64,000 bases of DNA from Tabrizicola sp. GTDB taxonomy: Bacteria; Pseudomonadota; Alphaproteobacteria; Rhodobacterales; Rhodobacteraceae. Where the stretch lies: assembly GCF_030694085.1 (NCBI RefSeq), contig NZ_JAUXZE010000039.1, positions 1 through 64,000 on the forward strand, read 5' to 3'. The notes beneath the pieces were generated by a model. That model saw only the letters and a list, made by a program, of their open reading frames with translations, had not been told where the DNA came from and ran no database searches. The translations under genes were made by a program, and so were the position numbers. Of this stretch, positions 17,808-26,867 are shown one piece after another (within the stretch, counting starts at the first letter, position 1; every line of letters begins with the position of its first letter).

Positions 17808-20267
17808 ATGGCTTACAAACGCAACATCGATCGTCTGCCGATCATTCCCGCAGGCGCAAAGGAACACAACGTCACCTGCCACTACTGCATCGTCGGCTGC
17901 GGCTACAAGGCCTACACTTGGCCGCTCAAGACGCAGGGCAAGGTCGACAGCAACTGGATCGGCGAAGACCTGTCCAAACAGCAGGCCGCCGAGACCGAGG
18001 CCTGGTATGCGCCCTCGATGTATAACGTCGTCAAGCAGAACGGCCAGGACGTGCATCTGGTCATCAAGCCGGACGTCGCCTGCGAAGTGAACTCCGGTCT
18101 TGGCTCGGTGCGCGGGGCCCGCATGGCCGAGAACCGCCGCTCCGAAATCACCGGCACGCAGGCGCAGCGCCTGACCGAGCCGATGGTCTGGCGCTATGGA
18201 ACCTGGCAGCCGACCAGCTGGGACGATGCGCTGGACCTCGTGGCCCAAGTCACCGCACGGGTGGTCGACAAGGACGACGAGAACGACCTCTACGTGTCCA
18301 TGTTCGACCACGGCGGCAGCGCTGGCGGATACGAGAACACCTGGGGCACCGGCAAGCTCTACTTCGGCGCGATGAAGGTGAAGCACTGCCGCATCCACAA
18401 CCGCCCGGCCTATAACTCAGAGGTGCACAGCACCCGCGACATGGGCGTGGATGAGCTGAACTACTCCTACACCGACTACCAGGTCGCCGACACGATCATG
18501 CTGGTCGGCACCAACCCGATGGAGTGTCAGACCAACCTGTTCCTGAACCACATGGTGAAGGGGATGCAGAACGGGGCGAAGGTGATCGTCGTCGATCCCC
18601 GCCGCACCGTGACGGTGGACAGCTGCGAACAGGTTGCAGGGGCCGAAAACGTGCTGCATCTGGCAATTGCCAGCGGCTCGGACCTCGCGCTCTTCAACAC
18701 GCTCTTCACCTACATCGCCGATCAGGGCTGGGTGGACGCCGACTTTATTGCCAACTCGACCTTCCAGGGCGATGTGGCAGTGCCCGAGGACGCCGCGCAT
18801 CCGGCGTCTCTGGGGTCATTCGAGGCCGCTCGCGCCGCCTGCAAGATGAGCCTTGCGGGCGGGGCAGCGACCACCGGCCTGACCGAGGCGCAGATCATCC
18901 AGGCCGCCGAGTGGATCGCCAAGCCCAAGGAGGACGGCAGCCGCACCAAGACCGTCACCGGCTATGAAAAGGGCATCATCTGGGGCAACGACAACTACCG
19001 CGTCATCGGGGCACTGGTGAACATCGGCCTTGCGACCGGCAACATCGGCCGGGAAGGCGGCGGTGTCTGTCGTCTGGGCGGCCACCAGGAGGGCTACTTC
19101 CGTCCCTCTGACGCCCATGTCGGCCGTCCGGCCCCCTACATCGACCAGCTGATCATCGCGGGCGGCGGCAAGGTCCACCACATCTGGGCCAACGACCACT
19201 ACAAGACCACGCTCAACGCGGCCGAGTTCAAGCGCGTCTACAACCGGCGCACCAACATGGTGAAGGAAGCCATGGACGCCCGTGCCGGAGCCTCGCGCGA
19301 GGAGTTGGTCGATGCCATCGTCGGCGCGATCAACGCGGGCGGGATCTTCTCGGTCAACGTCGACATCATCCACAGCCAGATCGGCCAGGCCGCCCACGTC
19401 ATCCTGCCTGCGGTGGAATCGGGCGAAATGAACCTGACCTCGATGAACGGCGAGCGGCGCTTGCGGCTGGTTGAAAAATACATGGACGCGCCCGGTTCGG
19501 CCCAGCCCGACTGCATCATCGCAGCGCGATTGGCGAACCATATGGAGCGTGTCCTGCGGGACGAGGGCCGGGCAGACTATGCCGACCAGTTCAAGGGCTT
19601 CGACTGGAAGACCGAAGAAGATGCCTTCATGGACGGCTACAACTCGGGCAACCCGGAGGTGACCTACGACCGCCTGAAGGCTGCCGGGAACAATGGCGTG
19701 CAGGAACCGGTGAAGGGCTACGAGAACGGGGCGCTGGTCGGCACCAAGCGTCTCTATGAGGACGGCGTCTTCACCCGTCACGGGCGCGAAGACGGCAAGG
19801 CCCTGTTCTGCATGGGCTCGTGGCGTGGCCTGCAAGCCCCCGGCAAGGCGCAGCAGCAAGCCAACCACCGCTTCCTCATCAACAACGGTCGGGCGAACCT
19901 GAACTGGCAGAACTGGTTCCTGGACCAGAAGAACGACTTCGTCATGGACCGCCTGCCCGTGCCTTTCATCCAGATCCATCCCGACGACATGGCCGAACTT
20001 GGGCTGAAGCCGGGCGACATGGTCGAGGTGTTCAACGACGTCGGCGCCACGCAGGCCCTGGCCTATCCCGAACCGACCGCGCGGAAGAACGAGACCTTCA
20101 TGGTCTTCGGGGCACCGAACGGCGCGCAGGGGAACGTGATCAACGCCGGCACCAACGAGTTGATCCTGCCGAACTACAAGCAGACCTGGGCCAACATCCG
20201 CAAGATCTCGGATGCGACCCCGGCTGCAGCGCGGGTCTCATACAAGTCGTGGGAAGTAGAACTCTGA
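17808..20267 (+). CDS. aioA: Arsenite oxidase large (molybdopterin) subunit AioA
   Basis: 819 residues, normal length. The [3Fe-4S] motif is C24-x2-C27-x3-C31 (CHYCIVGC). Molybdopterin-binding stretches include MLVGTNPMECQTN and the C-terminal MDRLPVPFIQIHPDDMAELGLKPGD dinucleotide-binding region. It oxidises As(III) to As(V) in the periplasm, travelling with AioB through Tat and so lacking a signal of its own. No cytochrome c (aioC) or moeA follows; a terminator does. Confidence 0.96.
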   Translation: MAYKRNIDRLPIIPAGAKEHNVTCHYCIVGCGYKAYTWPLKTQGKVDSNWIGEDLSKQQAAETEAWYAPSMYNVVKQNGQDVHLVIKPDVACEVNSGLGSVRGARMAENRRSEITGTQAQRLTEPMVWRYGTWQPTSWDDALDLVAQVTARVVDKDDENDLYVSMFDHGGSAGGYENTWGTGKLYFGAMKVKHCRIHNRPAYNSEVHSTRDMGVDELNYSYTDYQVADTIMLVGTNPMECQTNLFLNHMVKGMQNGAKVIVVDPRRTVTVDSCEQVAGAENVLHLAIASGSDLALFNTLFTYIADQGWVDADFIANSTFQGDVAVPEDAAHPASLGSFEAARAACKMSLAGGAATTGLTEAQIIQAAEWIAKPKEDGSRTKTVTGYEKGIIWGNDNYRVIGALVNIGLATGNIGREGGGVCRLGGHQEGYFRPSDAHVGRPAPYIDQLIIAGGGKVHHIWANDHYKTTLNAAEFKRVYNRRTNMVKEAMDARAGASREELVDAIVGAINAGGIFSVNVDIIHSQIGQAAHVILPAVESGEMNLTSMNGERRLRLVEKYMDAPGSAQPDCIIAARLANHMERVLRDEGRADYADQFKGFDWKTEEDAFMDGYNSGNPEVTYDRLKAAGNNGVQEPVKGYENGALVGTKRLYEDGVFTRHGREDGKALFCMGSWRGLQAPGKAQQQANHRFLINNGRANLNWQNWFLDQKNDFVMDRLPVPFIQIHPDDMAELGLKPGDMVEVFNDVGATQALAYPEPTARKNETFMVFGAPNGAQGNVINAGTNELILPNYKQTWANIRKISDATPAAARVSYKSWEVEL

Positions 20268-20273
20268 AGACCA

Positions 20274-20303
20274 GGCCCGCCCGGTTACTCCGGGCGGGCC
20301 TTT
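20274..20303 (+). terminator. Strong hairpin after aioA
   Basis: GGCCCGCCCGG (20274-20284), loop TTACT, CCGGGCGGGCC (20290-20300), then TTT. It lies seven bases after the aioA stop and may lower expression of the next gene relative to aioBA. Confidence 0.75.
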
Positions 20304-20320
20304 CGACGCGGGAGGGAAAG

Positions 20321-20833
20321 ATGCGCATAGCCTATGTCAGCCTGCAAGGCAGGGGCCGGACTGACCAGTTGATCGCCGAGGTCGCGGACAGGCTGACCGC
20401 CGAAGGGCTGCGGCTTGCCGGAACCGTGCAGTCGAACCACGAACGACCCAACCGCAAGAAATGCGACATGGACCTGCGGGTGCTGCCCGATGGCCCCATT
20501 GTCCGCATCAGCGAGGACCGGGGCGATCTGGCGCGTGGCTGCATCCTTGACAGCGGTGCGCTGGAACAGACCGTGCATGAAGTTGAACGCAGGCTGGACG
20601 GCGCGGACATCCTGATCGTCAACAAGTTCGGCAAGCGCGAGGCCGAAGGCAAGGGGCTTGCCCCGGTGATCGCCGAAGCCCTGCATCGCGGCTTGCCGGT
20701 GCTTGTCGGGGTGAACGGGCTGAACCTTGCGGCTCTCTTGTCCTTTGCCGAGGAAGACATCCAGGGTCTTCCCACCAGTGCCGAGGCGGTCGCCGACTGG
20801 TGCCTTGCGGGCGTGGTCCGTCTGCCAGCCTGA
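20321..20833 (+). CDS. DUF2478 family protein
   Basis: 170 residues starting at ATG 20321 behind GGAGGG (20311-20316). It fits DUF2478, a family often found near molybdate transport or molybdoenzyme genes and related to small NTPases. The GRGRTDQLI segment near residue 10 may be a remnant nucleotide loop; ADILIVNKFGKREAEGKG resembles a Walker-B-like region. It follows aioA after a hairpin and faces arsA. A role in molybdenum supply or cofactor handling for AioA is plausible from context only. Confidence 0.7.
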   Translation: MRIAYVSLQGRGRTDQLIAEVADRLTAEGLRLAGTVQSNHERPNRKKCDMDLRVLPDGPIVRISEDRGDLARGCILDSGALEQTVHEVERRLDGADILIVNKFGKREAEGKGLAPVIAEALHRGLPVLVGVNGLNLAALLSFAEEDIQGLPTSAEAVADWCLAGVVRLPA

Positions 20834-20840
20834 GGCAAGC

Positions 20841-22586
20841 TCAGGTCAAGGCCAGCAATCTCGGGATGCCGACCGGCGGTTCTGCGAGAAAGGGCAGCAG
20901 ATACAGGCGCTGCGCCAGCCCGCCACGGATGCGTTCGATCTGAGCCGCCTCGCCCCTGATCCGCCTTTGCAGCAAGGGGTCTGTCGTCCCGGTTTGCGCC
21001 AGCGACCTGTTCACCACCCAGGCCCAGGGCTCGATCCTTGCGCGGCGCAAGTCATCCTGCAGACTGGCCGCTTCGGATACGGGAGTCGTCTCCGGCAGGG
21101 CCACCAGAATGACCTTCGTATAGTCAGGGTCCTGCAGACGCATCAGCGGAGTGACGATCCGGCCCTGAACCGGTCCCATGTCCTGCGTCATCTGACGGTG
21201 GTATGCGCCCGTGGCGTCCAGAAGCAACAGCGTATGCCCGGTCGGTGCGGTGTCCATCACGACAAAGGCCCCCCGCGCCTCGGCCACGATGCGCGAAAAG
21301 GCGTGGAAGACCGCCACCTCCTCGGTGCAGGGCGAGGCAAGGTCTTCCCGCATCAGCGCGCGGTCGGCGTCGTCCAGATCGCGGCCCTTAGTGGCCATGA
21401 CCTTTTCAATGTAGCGTGCGGTCTCGATGCTGGGGTCGATCCGGTCCACCACAAGCCCCTCAAGGCTGCCGTCCACAACCAGCGAGACATGGGCGGCGGG
21501 GTCTGTCGTTGTCAGGTGCACCCGATGCCCGCGCTTCACCAGCCCCACGGCAATCGCGGCAGCCACTGTAGTCTTGCCTACGCCACCCTTGCCCATCACC
21601 ATCACCAGCCCGCGCCCGGCACTGGCCAGAGCGTCAACCATCACCGACAGGCCGAGTTCATCAAGATCAGCGGAAACTGCCTGCGTCGCTCCTACCGATG
21701 TCTCCTCCCGGAAGAGGGCTCGCAATGCGGGCAGTCCGACCATATCAAAAGAACGCAAGGGCACCTCGGTCCTTGGCAACGAGGCAAGGTTCGTCGGCAA
21801 GGTCGCCATCACCTCGGCATGGTCACGGGCAAGCCCGTCCGCAACCGCATCACCCTGGGCGGCGGCGCGGAAGACTCCATTGACGACAAGCTGCTGGTTG
21901 CCCAGCCCTAGCGCCCGCAACTCGTCCGAGGTCCGCGCCGCCTCACGCACGGCACCACGATCCGCCCGTGTCACCAGAATGATGGAGGTCGTCGCCGGAT
22001 TACCCAGCGTTTTGAGGGCGGTGCGGAAGCGTTCCTCCTGCATCTTCAGCCCGGAATGTGGTCCAAGACAGGACGCGCCTCGGTCGTTGCCCTGAAGAAA
22101 CCCGGTCCAGGCGCGGGGCAGGCTGAGAAGGCGAAGCGTATGCCCGGTCGGAGCCGTATCGAAGATGACGTGGTCATACTCTGCCGCATCGCCCGCCAAG
22201 AGCCCGACGAATTCGTCGAAGGCGGCAATCTCGGTCGTGCAGGCCCCCGAAAGCTGCTCGCGCACAGTGTCCCGCTCCGCCTCGGCAGCACCCGGCCCCA
22301 ACTGCTCCAGAACCCGGAGCCGATAGTCCTCGGCTGCCTTGTCGGGATCGATGTTCATCGCAGACAGGTTGTGGGCACCGGGGATGGCAACAGGCTGATC
22401 CGAAAGCCGCGAGCCAAGCATCTCATCCAGGTTCGACGCGGGGTCGGTGCTGACCAACAGCACCCGCTTGCCCTGATCGGCCAGGGTCAAGGCAGCAGCA
22501 CAGCTGAGCGAGGTCTTCCCCACCCCACCCTTGCCTGTGAAGAACAGAAACCGCGTCGGCTGTTGCAGCAGAGTAAGATCGTTCAT
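20841..22586 (-). CDS. arsA: Arsenite/antimonite efflux ATPase ArsA
   Basis: 581 residues with the two homologous halves of bacterial ArsA. P-loops are GKGGVGKT at about 18-25 and 332-339, and each half has DTAPTGHTL. The metalloid-binding cysteines are at 116 (SGACTTEI), 173 (GASCLGPH) and 420 (ASPCTEEV), closely matching C113, C172 and C422 of the E. coli protein. It is a cytoplasmic ATPase that drives an arsenite pump, here presumably Acr3 since no arsB is present. It converges on the DUF2478 gene with seven bases between. No arsD chaperone is seen. Confidence 0.95.
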   Translation of the reverse strand: MNDLTLLQQPTRFLFFTGKGGVGKTSLSCAAALTLADQGKRVLLVSTDPASNLDEMLGSRLSDQPVAIPGAHNLSAMNIDPDKAAEDYRLRVLEQLGPGAAEAERDTVREQLSGACTTEIAAFDEFVGLLAGDAAEYDHVIFDTAPTGHTLRLLSLPRAWTGFLQGNDRGASCLGPHSGLKMQEERFRTALKTLGNPATTSIILVTRADRGAVREAARTSDELRALGLGNQQLVVNGVFRAAAQGDAVADGLARDHAEVMATLPTNLASLPRTEVPLRSFDMVGLPALRALFREETSVGATQAVSADLDELGLSVMVDALASAGRGLVMVMGKGGVGKTTVAAAIAVGLVKRGHRVHLTTTDPAAHVSLVVDGSLEGLVVDRIDPSIETARYIEKVMATKGRDLDDADRALMREDLASPCTEEVAVFHAFSRIVAEARGAFVVMDTAPTGHTLLLLDATGAYHRQMTQDMGPVQGRIVTPLMRLQDPDYTKVILVALPETTPVSEAASLQDDLRRARIEPWAWVVNRSLAQTGTTDPLLQRRIRGEAAQIERIRGGLAQRLYLLPFLAEPPVGIPRLLALT

Positions 22587-22876
22587 GGACTGTGCCTCGC
22601 TGAAGTGGGCTCAAATGACAGGTCGGCCATATTTTCGCGATGACCTGCATCAACACGGGCTCGACCGCGCAGCTTTTCTTGCATCTTGACGGAATGGGAG
22701 TGGAGGATTCATCCGCCCCCGACTGGCTGGGGCAAAGAGCATCCCCATAGAGGTGAGCATTTTCTTCCAGGACTTCGGTTTGTCACGAAGTTCCAAAGCT
22801 CAGCACGCTATCCCCACCCGACCGCACCGACACACGCAGGTAAGTATCTCACGTGACCAACCGCATGAGAGACACC

Positions 22877-23049
22877 ATGACCAACCCCTACCAAAACACC
22901 GCAACCGCGCGACTGATCGCTGATCGCATCCGTGACCTGGCATACAAGAAGACCCAGGCCGAGATCGCCAGCGAGGCCGGCTTCCCCAACGCTAACATGA
23001 TGACCTTCCTGAAGAACGGTCGGAACAAGGTGCCGCTGGATCGCGTGCC
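22877..23049 (+). pseudogene. XRE-like small DNA-binding protein, 3' truncated by an IS end
   Basis: Starts MTNPYQNTATARLIADRIRD and continues through QAEIASEAGFPNANMMTFLKNGRNKVPLDRVP, a conserved small helix-turn-helix protein of alphaproteobacteria. Likeness stops exactly where a TGAACCGC-type IS end begins at 23050; the open frame beyond it is foreign. An earlier ATG at 22865 and GTG at 22853 are possible. The 5' gap 22587-22876 shows nothing else identifiable. Confidence 0.65.
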
Positions 23050-23312
23050 TGAACCGCGCCGGATTTGCTGGAGCTTTCAACTCCTGAGTGGGGTTGAGCA
23101 TCAGGAGGAAGACCACTTTCTGCGAGGTCTGAATTTGTCGTTCGATGCCGCTTCTCCACCCGCACGACGGATGGTGCCTCATCGGCCTACGTGGTTCAGG
23201 AGGCCTTCAGAGTGCCTCTGGGGTGCATCCCCGGACAGGTCGGACGATCACGGGAACCACGGCAGGAGTGAGACGCCTTGTCAGCGTGACGTTGCAGATC
23301 TTGGGGGGACCG
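23050..23312. mobile_element. Probable insertion-sequence end fragment
   Basis: Sequence from 23050 begins TGAACCGCGCCGGATTTGC, which resembles terminal repeats of IS3-type elements, and it interrupts the XRE gene. No transposase frame is left between here and the dipeptidase at 23313. The inner border is not visible, so the extent is a guess. It differs from the IS end at 141. Confidence 0.4.
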
Positions 23313-24365
23313 TCAAAAAGTTCGGTCGAGAAGTTTCAGCCAGTTGCGATGCGCGAGCTTTTCCAAGAGTGGACGATCATAGCCATGCTTGGACAGCGCC
23401 TCCAGCAGCTTTGGAAGGCCAGAGACGTCCCCGATAACGTCCGGCGTCGTGCAGCCGTCAAAATCCGATCCGAAGCCAACGTGATCTTCGCCGAGCCGGT
23501 CGAGCAGATAATCCATTTGGCGAAGGATCGGCTCCCAGCCGGTGTCTGCCATTTGACGCCCATCTGGGCGCAAGAACGACACCGAGAAGTTCAGTCCCAC
23601 CATGCCGCCGCTGTCGCGGATCAGAGCCAGCTGCCGGTCAGTCAGGTTGCGACTGGACGGACAAAGCGCGTGGGCGTTGGAATGGGTTGCCACCAACGGG
23701 GCGTCAGAGAGTCGCGCGACGTCGTTGAACCCGGCCTCGTTCATGTGGCTGAGGTCCAGCATGATCCGTAGGCGATTGCACTCTGCCACCAGACGCTTGC
23801 CTGCTTCTGTCAGCCCTGGCCCGGTGTCGGGGCCGGAGGGATATGCAAATGGCACGCCATGACCGAACATCGTTGGCCGAGACCATACCGGGCCGAGGGA
23901 TCGCAGACCGATCGCATGGAAAAGATGGAGGGAATCGAGGCTTTCGTCGATCGCCTCTGCGCCTTCCATATGCATGATTGCGGCAACGGTTCCCGTCCCA
24001 AGACAGTCACGCACATCGGCTGCCGTGCGGCAAAGTTTCAAGGCGCCTTCGGAGGCTCGCTCCATCCAGAGAAGATGGCCCACCATGCTGGCCGCCGGCT
24101 GGATTGCATCGGCAAATCGGATCAGTTCGGGCAGGGGCAAATCGAACGGAGGGTTCTTCATGGCCGTCATGAAGTCCGGGGCGTCGTGCGCGATAGGCGA
24201 CGGCAGGTAGACGGCGAAGAACCCGCCCGCAAACCCGGCCGCTTTCATCCTGGGAAGGTCCAGATGGCCCCTGCCCTCGCCTGTCAGAAAGATTTCCCCG
24301 CGGCGGGCAGGCTCCTTGTGGAGCCGAAGCAGAAGGTCATTGTGGCCGTCGAATACAGGGATCAT
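23313..24365 (-). CDS. Membrane-dipeptidase-family (M19) dipeptidase
   Basis: 350 residues. Zinc ligands of the renal-dipeptidase fold are visible: H8 and D10 (DGHND), the bridging E134 (HMEGAEA), H207 (LDLSHMN) and H228 (VATHSN). The late GFGSDFDG aspartate is also present. It has no signal peptide, so it hydrolyses dipeptides, possibly with a D-residue, in the cytoplasm. It is the last gene of a five-gene peptide importer operon and overlaps the ATPase by four bases, so it probably acts on what the importer brings in. Confidence 0.88.
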   Translation of the reverse strand: MIPVFDGHNDLLLRLHKEPARRGEIFLTGEGRGHLDLPRMKAAGFAGGFFAVYLPSPIAHDAPDFMTAMKNPPFDLPLPELIRFADAIQPAASMVGHLLWMERASEGALKLCRTAADVRDCLGTGTVAAIMHMEGAEAIDESLDSLHLFHAIGLRSLGPVWSRPTMFGHGVPFAYPSGPDTGPGLTEAGKRLVAECNRLRIMLDLSHMNEAGFNDVARLSDAPLVATHSNAHALCPSSRNLTDRQLALIRDSGGMVGLNFSVSFLRPDGRQMADTGWEPILRQMDYLLDRLGEDHVGFGSDFDGCTTPDVIGDVSGLPKLLEALSKHGYDRPLLEKLAHRNWLKLLDRTF

Positions 24366-25138
24366 GGGGCGGTTCCACTTGGGTCTCCCAGCATCCGGTC
24401 AGCACTGGCATCGAACAGGCTGCGGGCGTAGGCGGTTGTCATTCTTGCATTAGCCAGGTCGTCCCGAGCCATTTCTTCCACCTTTCGGCCATGCTGCATC
24501 ACCAGAATCCGATCACACATGTGATCGATCACCGCGAGGTCGTGGCTGACCATAAGGAAGGTAAGACCGAGATCCGCGCGCAGGCGATTCAGCAGGTTCA
24601 ACACTTCTGCCTGGACCGAGGCATCCAGCGCTGATGTCGGCTCGTCCAGCAGCACGATCTTTGGTTCAAGCATCAGCGCGCGAGCGATGGCCACGCGCTG
24701 GCGCTGGCCACCGGAAAGCTGATGGGGATAGCGAAACCGGAACGCGGCTGGAAGGCCGACTTGCTCCAAGGCCCGCACCACGCGCGCGTCGGATCCGCCA
24801 AGCCCGTGGATTGCCAGCGGTTCAGAAAGCGTGCGGTCGATCGTGTGGCGGGGATGCAGGCTGGCGTAGGGATCCTGGAAGACCATTTGCACGCGGGTCG
24901 CAAATCGGGCGCCGCGCGGGGTGGGAAGGACGGAGCCATCGATACGGATGGTGCCCTCTGTTATCGGGGCCATTCCACAGATCGCACGCAGTATGGTTGA
25001 CTTGCCCGAGCCGCTTTCGCCCACGAGGCCGAAGCTTTCGCCCTTGCTCACCTTGAAGCTGACACCTTCGACGGCGCGGACCTGTCTGCCCTTGGCCCGG
25101 AAGGTGACCGAGAGGTTCTCGATTTCTATCAGACTCAT
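24362..25138 (-). CDS. Peptide ABC importer, ATP-binding subunit (DppF-like)
   Basis: 258 residues. Walker [10 protein letters not shown]-loop VFQDPYASLHPR, signature LSGGQRQR and Walker B IVLLDEPTSALD are present. The protein lacks the usual C-terminal oligopeptide-transporter extension and is shorter than typical DppF (about 320). Coupled by ATGA overlaps to the DppD-like gene before it and the dipeptidase after it. Confidence 0.88.
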   Translation of the reverse strand: MSLIEIENLSVTFRAKGRQVRAVEGVSFKVSKGESFGLVGESGSGKSTILRAICGMAPITEGTIRIDGSVLPTPRGARFATRVQMVFQDPYASLHPRHTIDRTLSEPLAIHGLGGSDARVVRALEQVGLPAAFRFRYPHQLSGGQRQRVAIARALMLEPKIVLLDEPTSALDASVQAEVLNLLNRLRADLGLTFLMVSHDLAVIDHMCDRILVMQHGRKVEEMARDDLANARMTTAYARSLFDASADRMLGDPSGTAP

Positions 25139-25965
25139 TGTGCCCAGTCTCCCGTCCGGTCCAGTCCCGGCAACGGGCCACGCGGGCCGCCTATGCGCGG
25201 CAGGCAGTTCAAGAGACCCTTGGTGTAGGGGTGCTGGGCGGCCAAGAGATTGCTGGCAAGAAGCTCTTCCACCACGCGACCCTTGTACATCACCACCACA
25301 CGATCGCAGAACCGCGCCACCAGCCGAAGGTCGTGGCTGATGAAGATCAAGCCCATGCCCCTGTCGCGGACCAGGGAGTCGAGGATCGAGAGCACCTCGG
25401 CCTGAACGGTTACATCAAGAGCAGAGGTAGGTTCATCCGCGATCAGGAGGTCGGGCTCGGGGATCAGCATCATTGCGATCATCACCCGCTGACCCATCCC
25501 GCCCGACAGTTCGTGGGGGTAGGCCTCCATCACTCGGGCGGGATCGCGGATCTGCACGGCGTTCAGCGCGGCGAGCGCTTTGGCCTCTGCATCGCGGCGA
25601 CCGAGGCCATCGCGGCGGCGCAGGCCCTCGGTCAGTTGGTCGCTGACGGTCATCACCGGATTGAGGCTGTATTTCGGGTCCTGCATGATCATGCCGATGC
25701 GCTTTCCCCGAAGCGCGCGCATCTCGCGTTCCGAGGCACCCATCAGGTCCTGGCCATCGAAAACCATCCTGTCAGCCAGAATGTGGCCGGGCGGCCGGAT
25801 CAGGCGCAGGACGGCACGGCCGGTCATGGTCTTGCCAGAGCCGGACTCGCCCACGATGCCAAGGCGTTCGCGGCCGAGAGAGAAGGATACGCCTCGCACG
25901 GCTTCGACGGGCCCCGTCTCGGTGTCGAAGGTCACGCGCAGATTCTGGACGTCCAGCAGGGTCAT
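25135..25965 (-). CDS. Peptide ABC importer, ATP-binding subunit (DppD-like)
   Basis: 276 residues. Walker A GESGSGKT, MIMQDPKYSLNP, signature LSGGMGQR (slightly altered from GGMRQR) and Walker B LLIADEPTSALD are visible. The N-terminus LLDVQNLRVTFDTETGPVEAV is typical of the oligopeptide/nickel subfamily. Overlaps both neighbours by four bases. Cytoplasmic motor partner of the DppF-like protein. Confidence 0.88.
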   Translation of the reverse strand: MTLLDVQNLRVTFDTETGPVEAVRGVSFSLGRERLGIVGESGSGKTMTGRAVLRLIRPPGHILADRMVFDGQDLMGASEREMRALRGKRIGMIMQDPKYSLNPVMTVSDQLTEGLRRRDGLGRRDAEAKALAALNAVQIRDPARVMEAYPHELSGGMGQRVMIAMMLIPEPDLLIADEPTSALDVTVQAEVLSILDSLVRDRGMGLIFISHDLRLVARFCDRVVVMYKGRVVEELLASNLLAAQHPYTKGLLNCLPRIGGPRGPLPGLDRTGDWAQ

Positions 25966-26867
25966 TTCGGCGCGCTCTTGGGGTCGAGGACGTCACGCAG
26001 GCCGTCGCCGAGGAGGTTGAAGCCAAGAGAGACGATGAAGATAGCCAGCCCTGGCATGGTGGCGACCCACCACTGTTCGAAAAGGAACTTGCGGCCAGAC
26101 GAGATCATCAGGCCCCATTCGGGCTGCGGCGGCTGAACGCCCAGGCCAAGAAAGCCAAGCCCCGCCGCGATCAGGATCACGCCCGCCATGTCCAGGGTCA
26201 CGCGGATTATGACCGAAGGCAGGCACATCGGCACGACATGGCCAAGGATGATGCGGGGGGCCGTGGCGCCCTGCAGACGGATGGCTTCGATGTAATCGGA
26301 CGAGCGGATGGTCAGCGTCTCGGCCCGTGCGACGCGGGCGTAGGGCGGCCAGGCGGTCAAGGCGATGGCCAGGACCGCGTTCTCGATCCCCGGGCCAAGG
26401 ACGGCAACCAGGGCAAGGGCCAGAATAAGGCGTGGGAAGGCAAGAAAGATGTCGGTGAGACGCATGAGCACTGCGTCGATCCACCCACCGAAATATCCCG
26501 CAACGGTGCCGATCAGCAGACCAAGGACCGGGGCGGTCACCGCAACGAGCGCGATGATGTAAAGCGTGATCCGTGCGCCGTGGATGATGCGTGACAGGAT
26601 ATCGCGGCCGAAATCGTCAGTTCCCAACCAGTGGCCGGTGGTGCCCGGGGGCTTCAGCCGGTTGCCGAGGTCCTGCACAAATGGGTCATAAGGCGCAATC
26701 CAGGGCGCGAAGGCAGCGACGAGGACAAGGATCGTCACGATGACAAGCCCCGCCATCGCCAGCCGGTTGCGCTGAATTCTCAGCCAGGCAAGCCAAAGCT
26801 GCCCCAAGCGGGCCTGCCGCCGCGACGTCGGACTGGGATCCTGAAGCCAGGAGCGCAGCGTGGTCAT
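25962..26867 (-). CDS. Peptide ABC importer, permease (DppC-like)
   Basis: 301 residues with about six membrane helices. The GTDDFGRDILSRIIHGAR motif (residues about 84-101) and the coupling helix YIEAIRLQGATAPRIILGHV mark the DppC type. The N-terminal 40 residues are soluble and basic, then one helix. Overlaps both neighbours by four bases. Inner-membrane half-channel with the DppB-like protein. Confidence 0.9.
   Translation of the reverse strand: MTTLRSWLQDPSPTSRRQARLGQLWLAWLRIQRNRLAMAGLVIVTILVLVAAFAPWIAPYDPFVQDLGNRLKPPGTTGHWLGTDDFGRDILSRIIHGARITLYIIALVAVTAPVLGLLIGTVAGYFGGWIDAVLMRLTDIFLAFPRLILALALVAVLGPGIENAVLAIALTAWPPYARVARAETLTIRSSDYIEAIRLQGATAPRIILGHVVPMCLPSVIIRVTLDMAGVILIAAGLGFLGLGVQPPQPEWGLMISSGRKFLFEQWWVATMPGLAIFIVSLGFNLLGDGLRDVLDPKSAPK

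Noticed and set aside
22853..23437. A complete 194-codon gene starting with the XRE-like protein
   Set aside because: Family likeness ends at 23049, where an IS-like end begins; the remainder is read-through with no recognisable domain.
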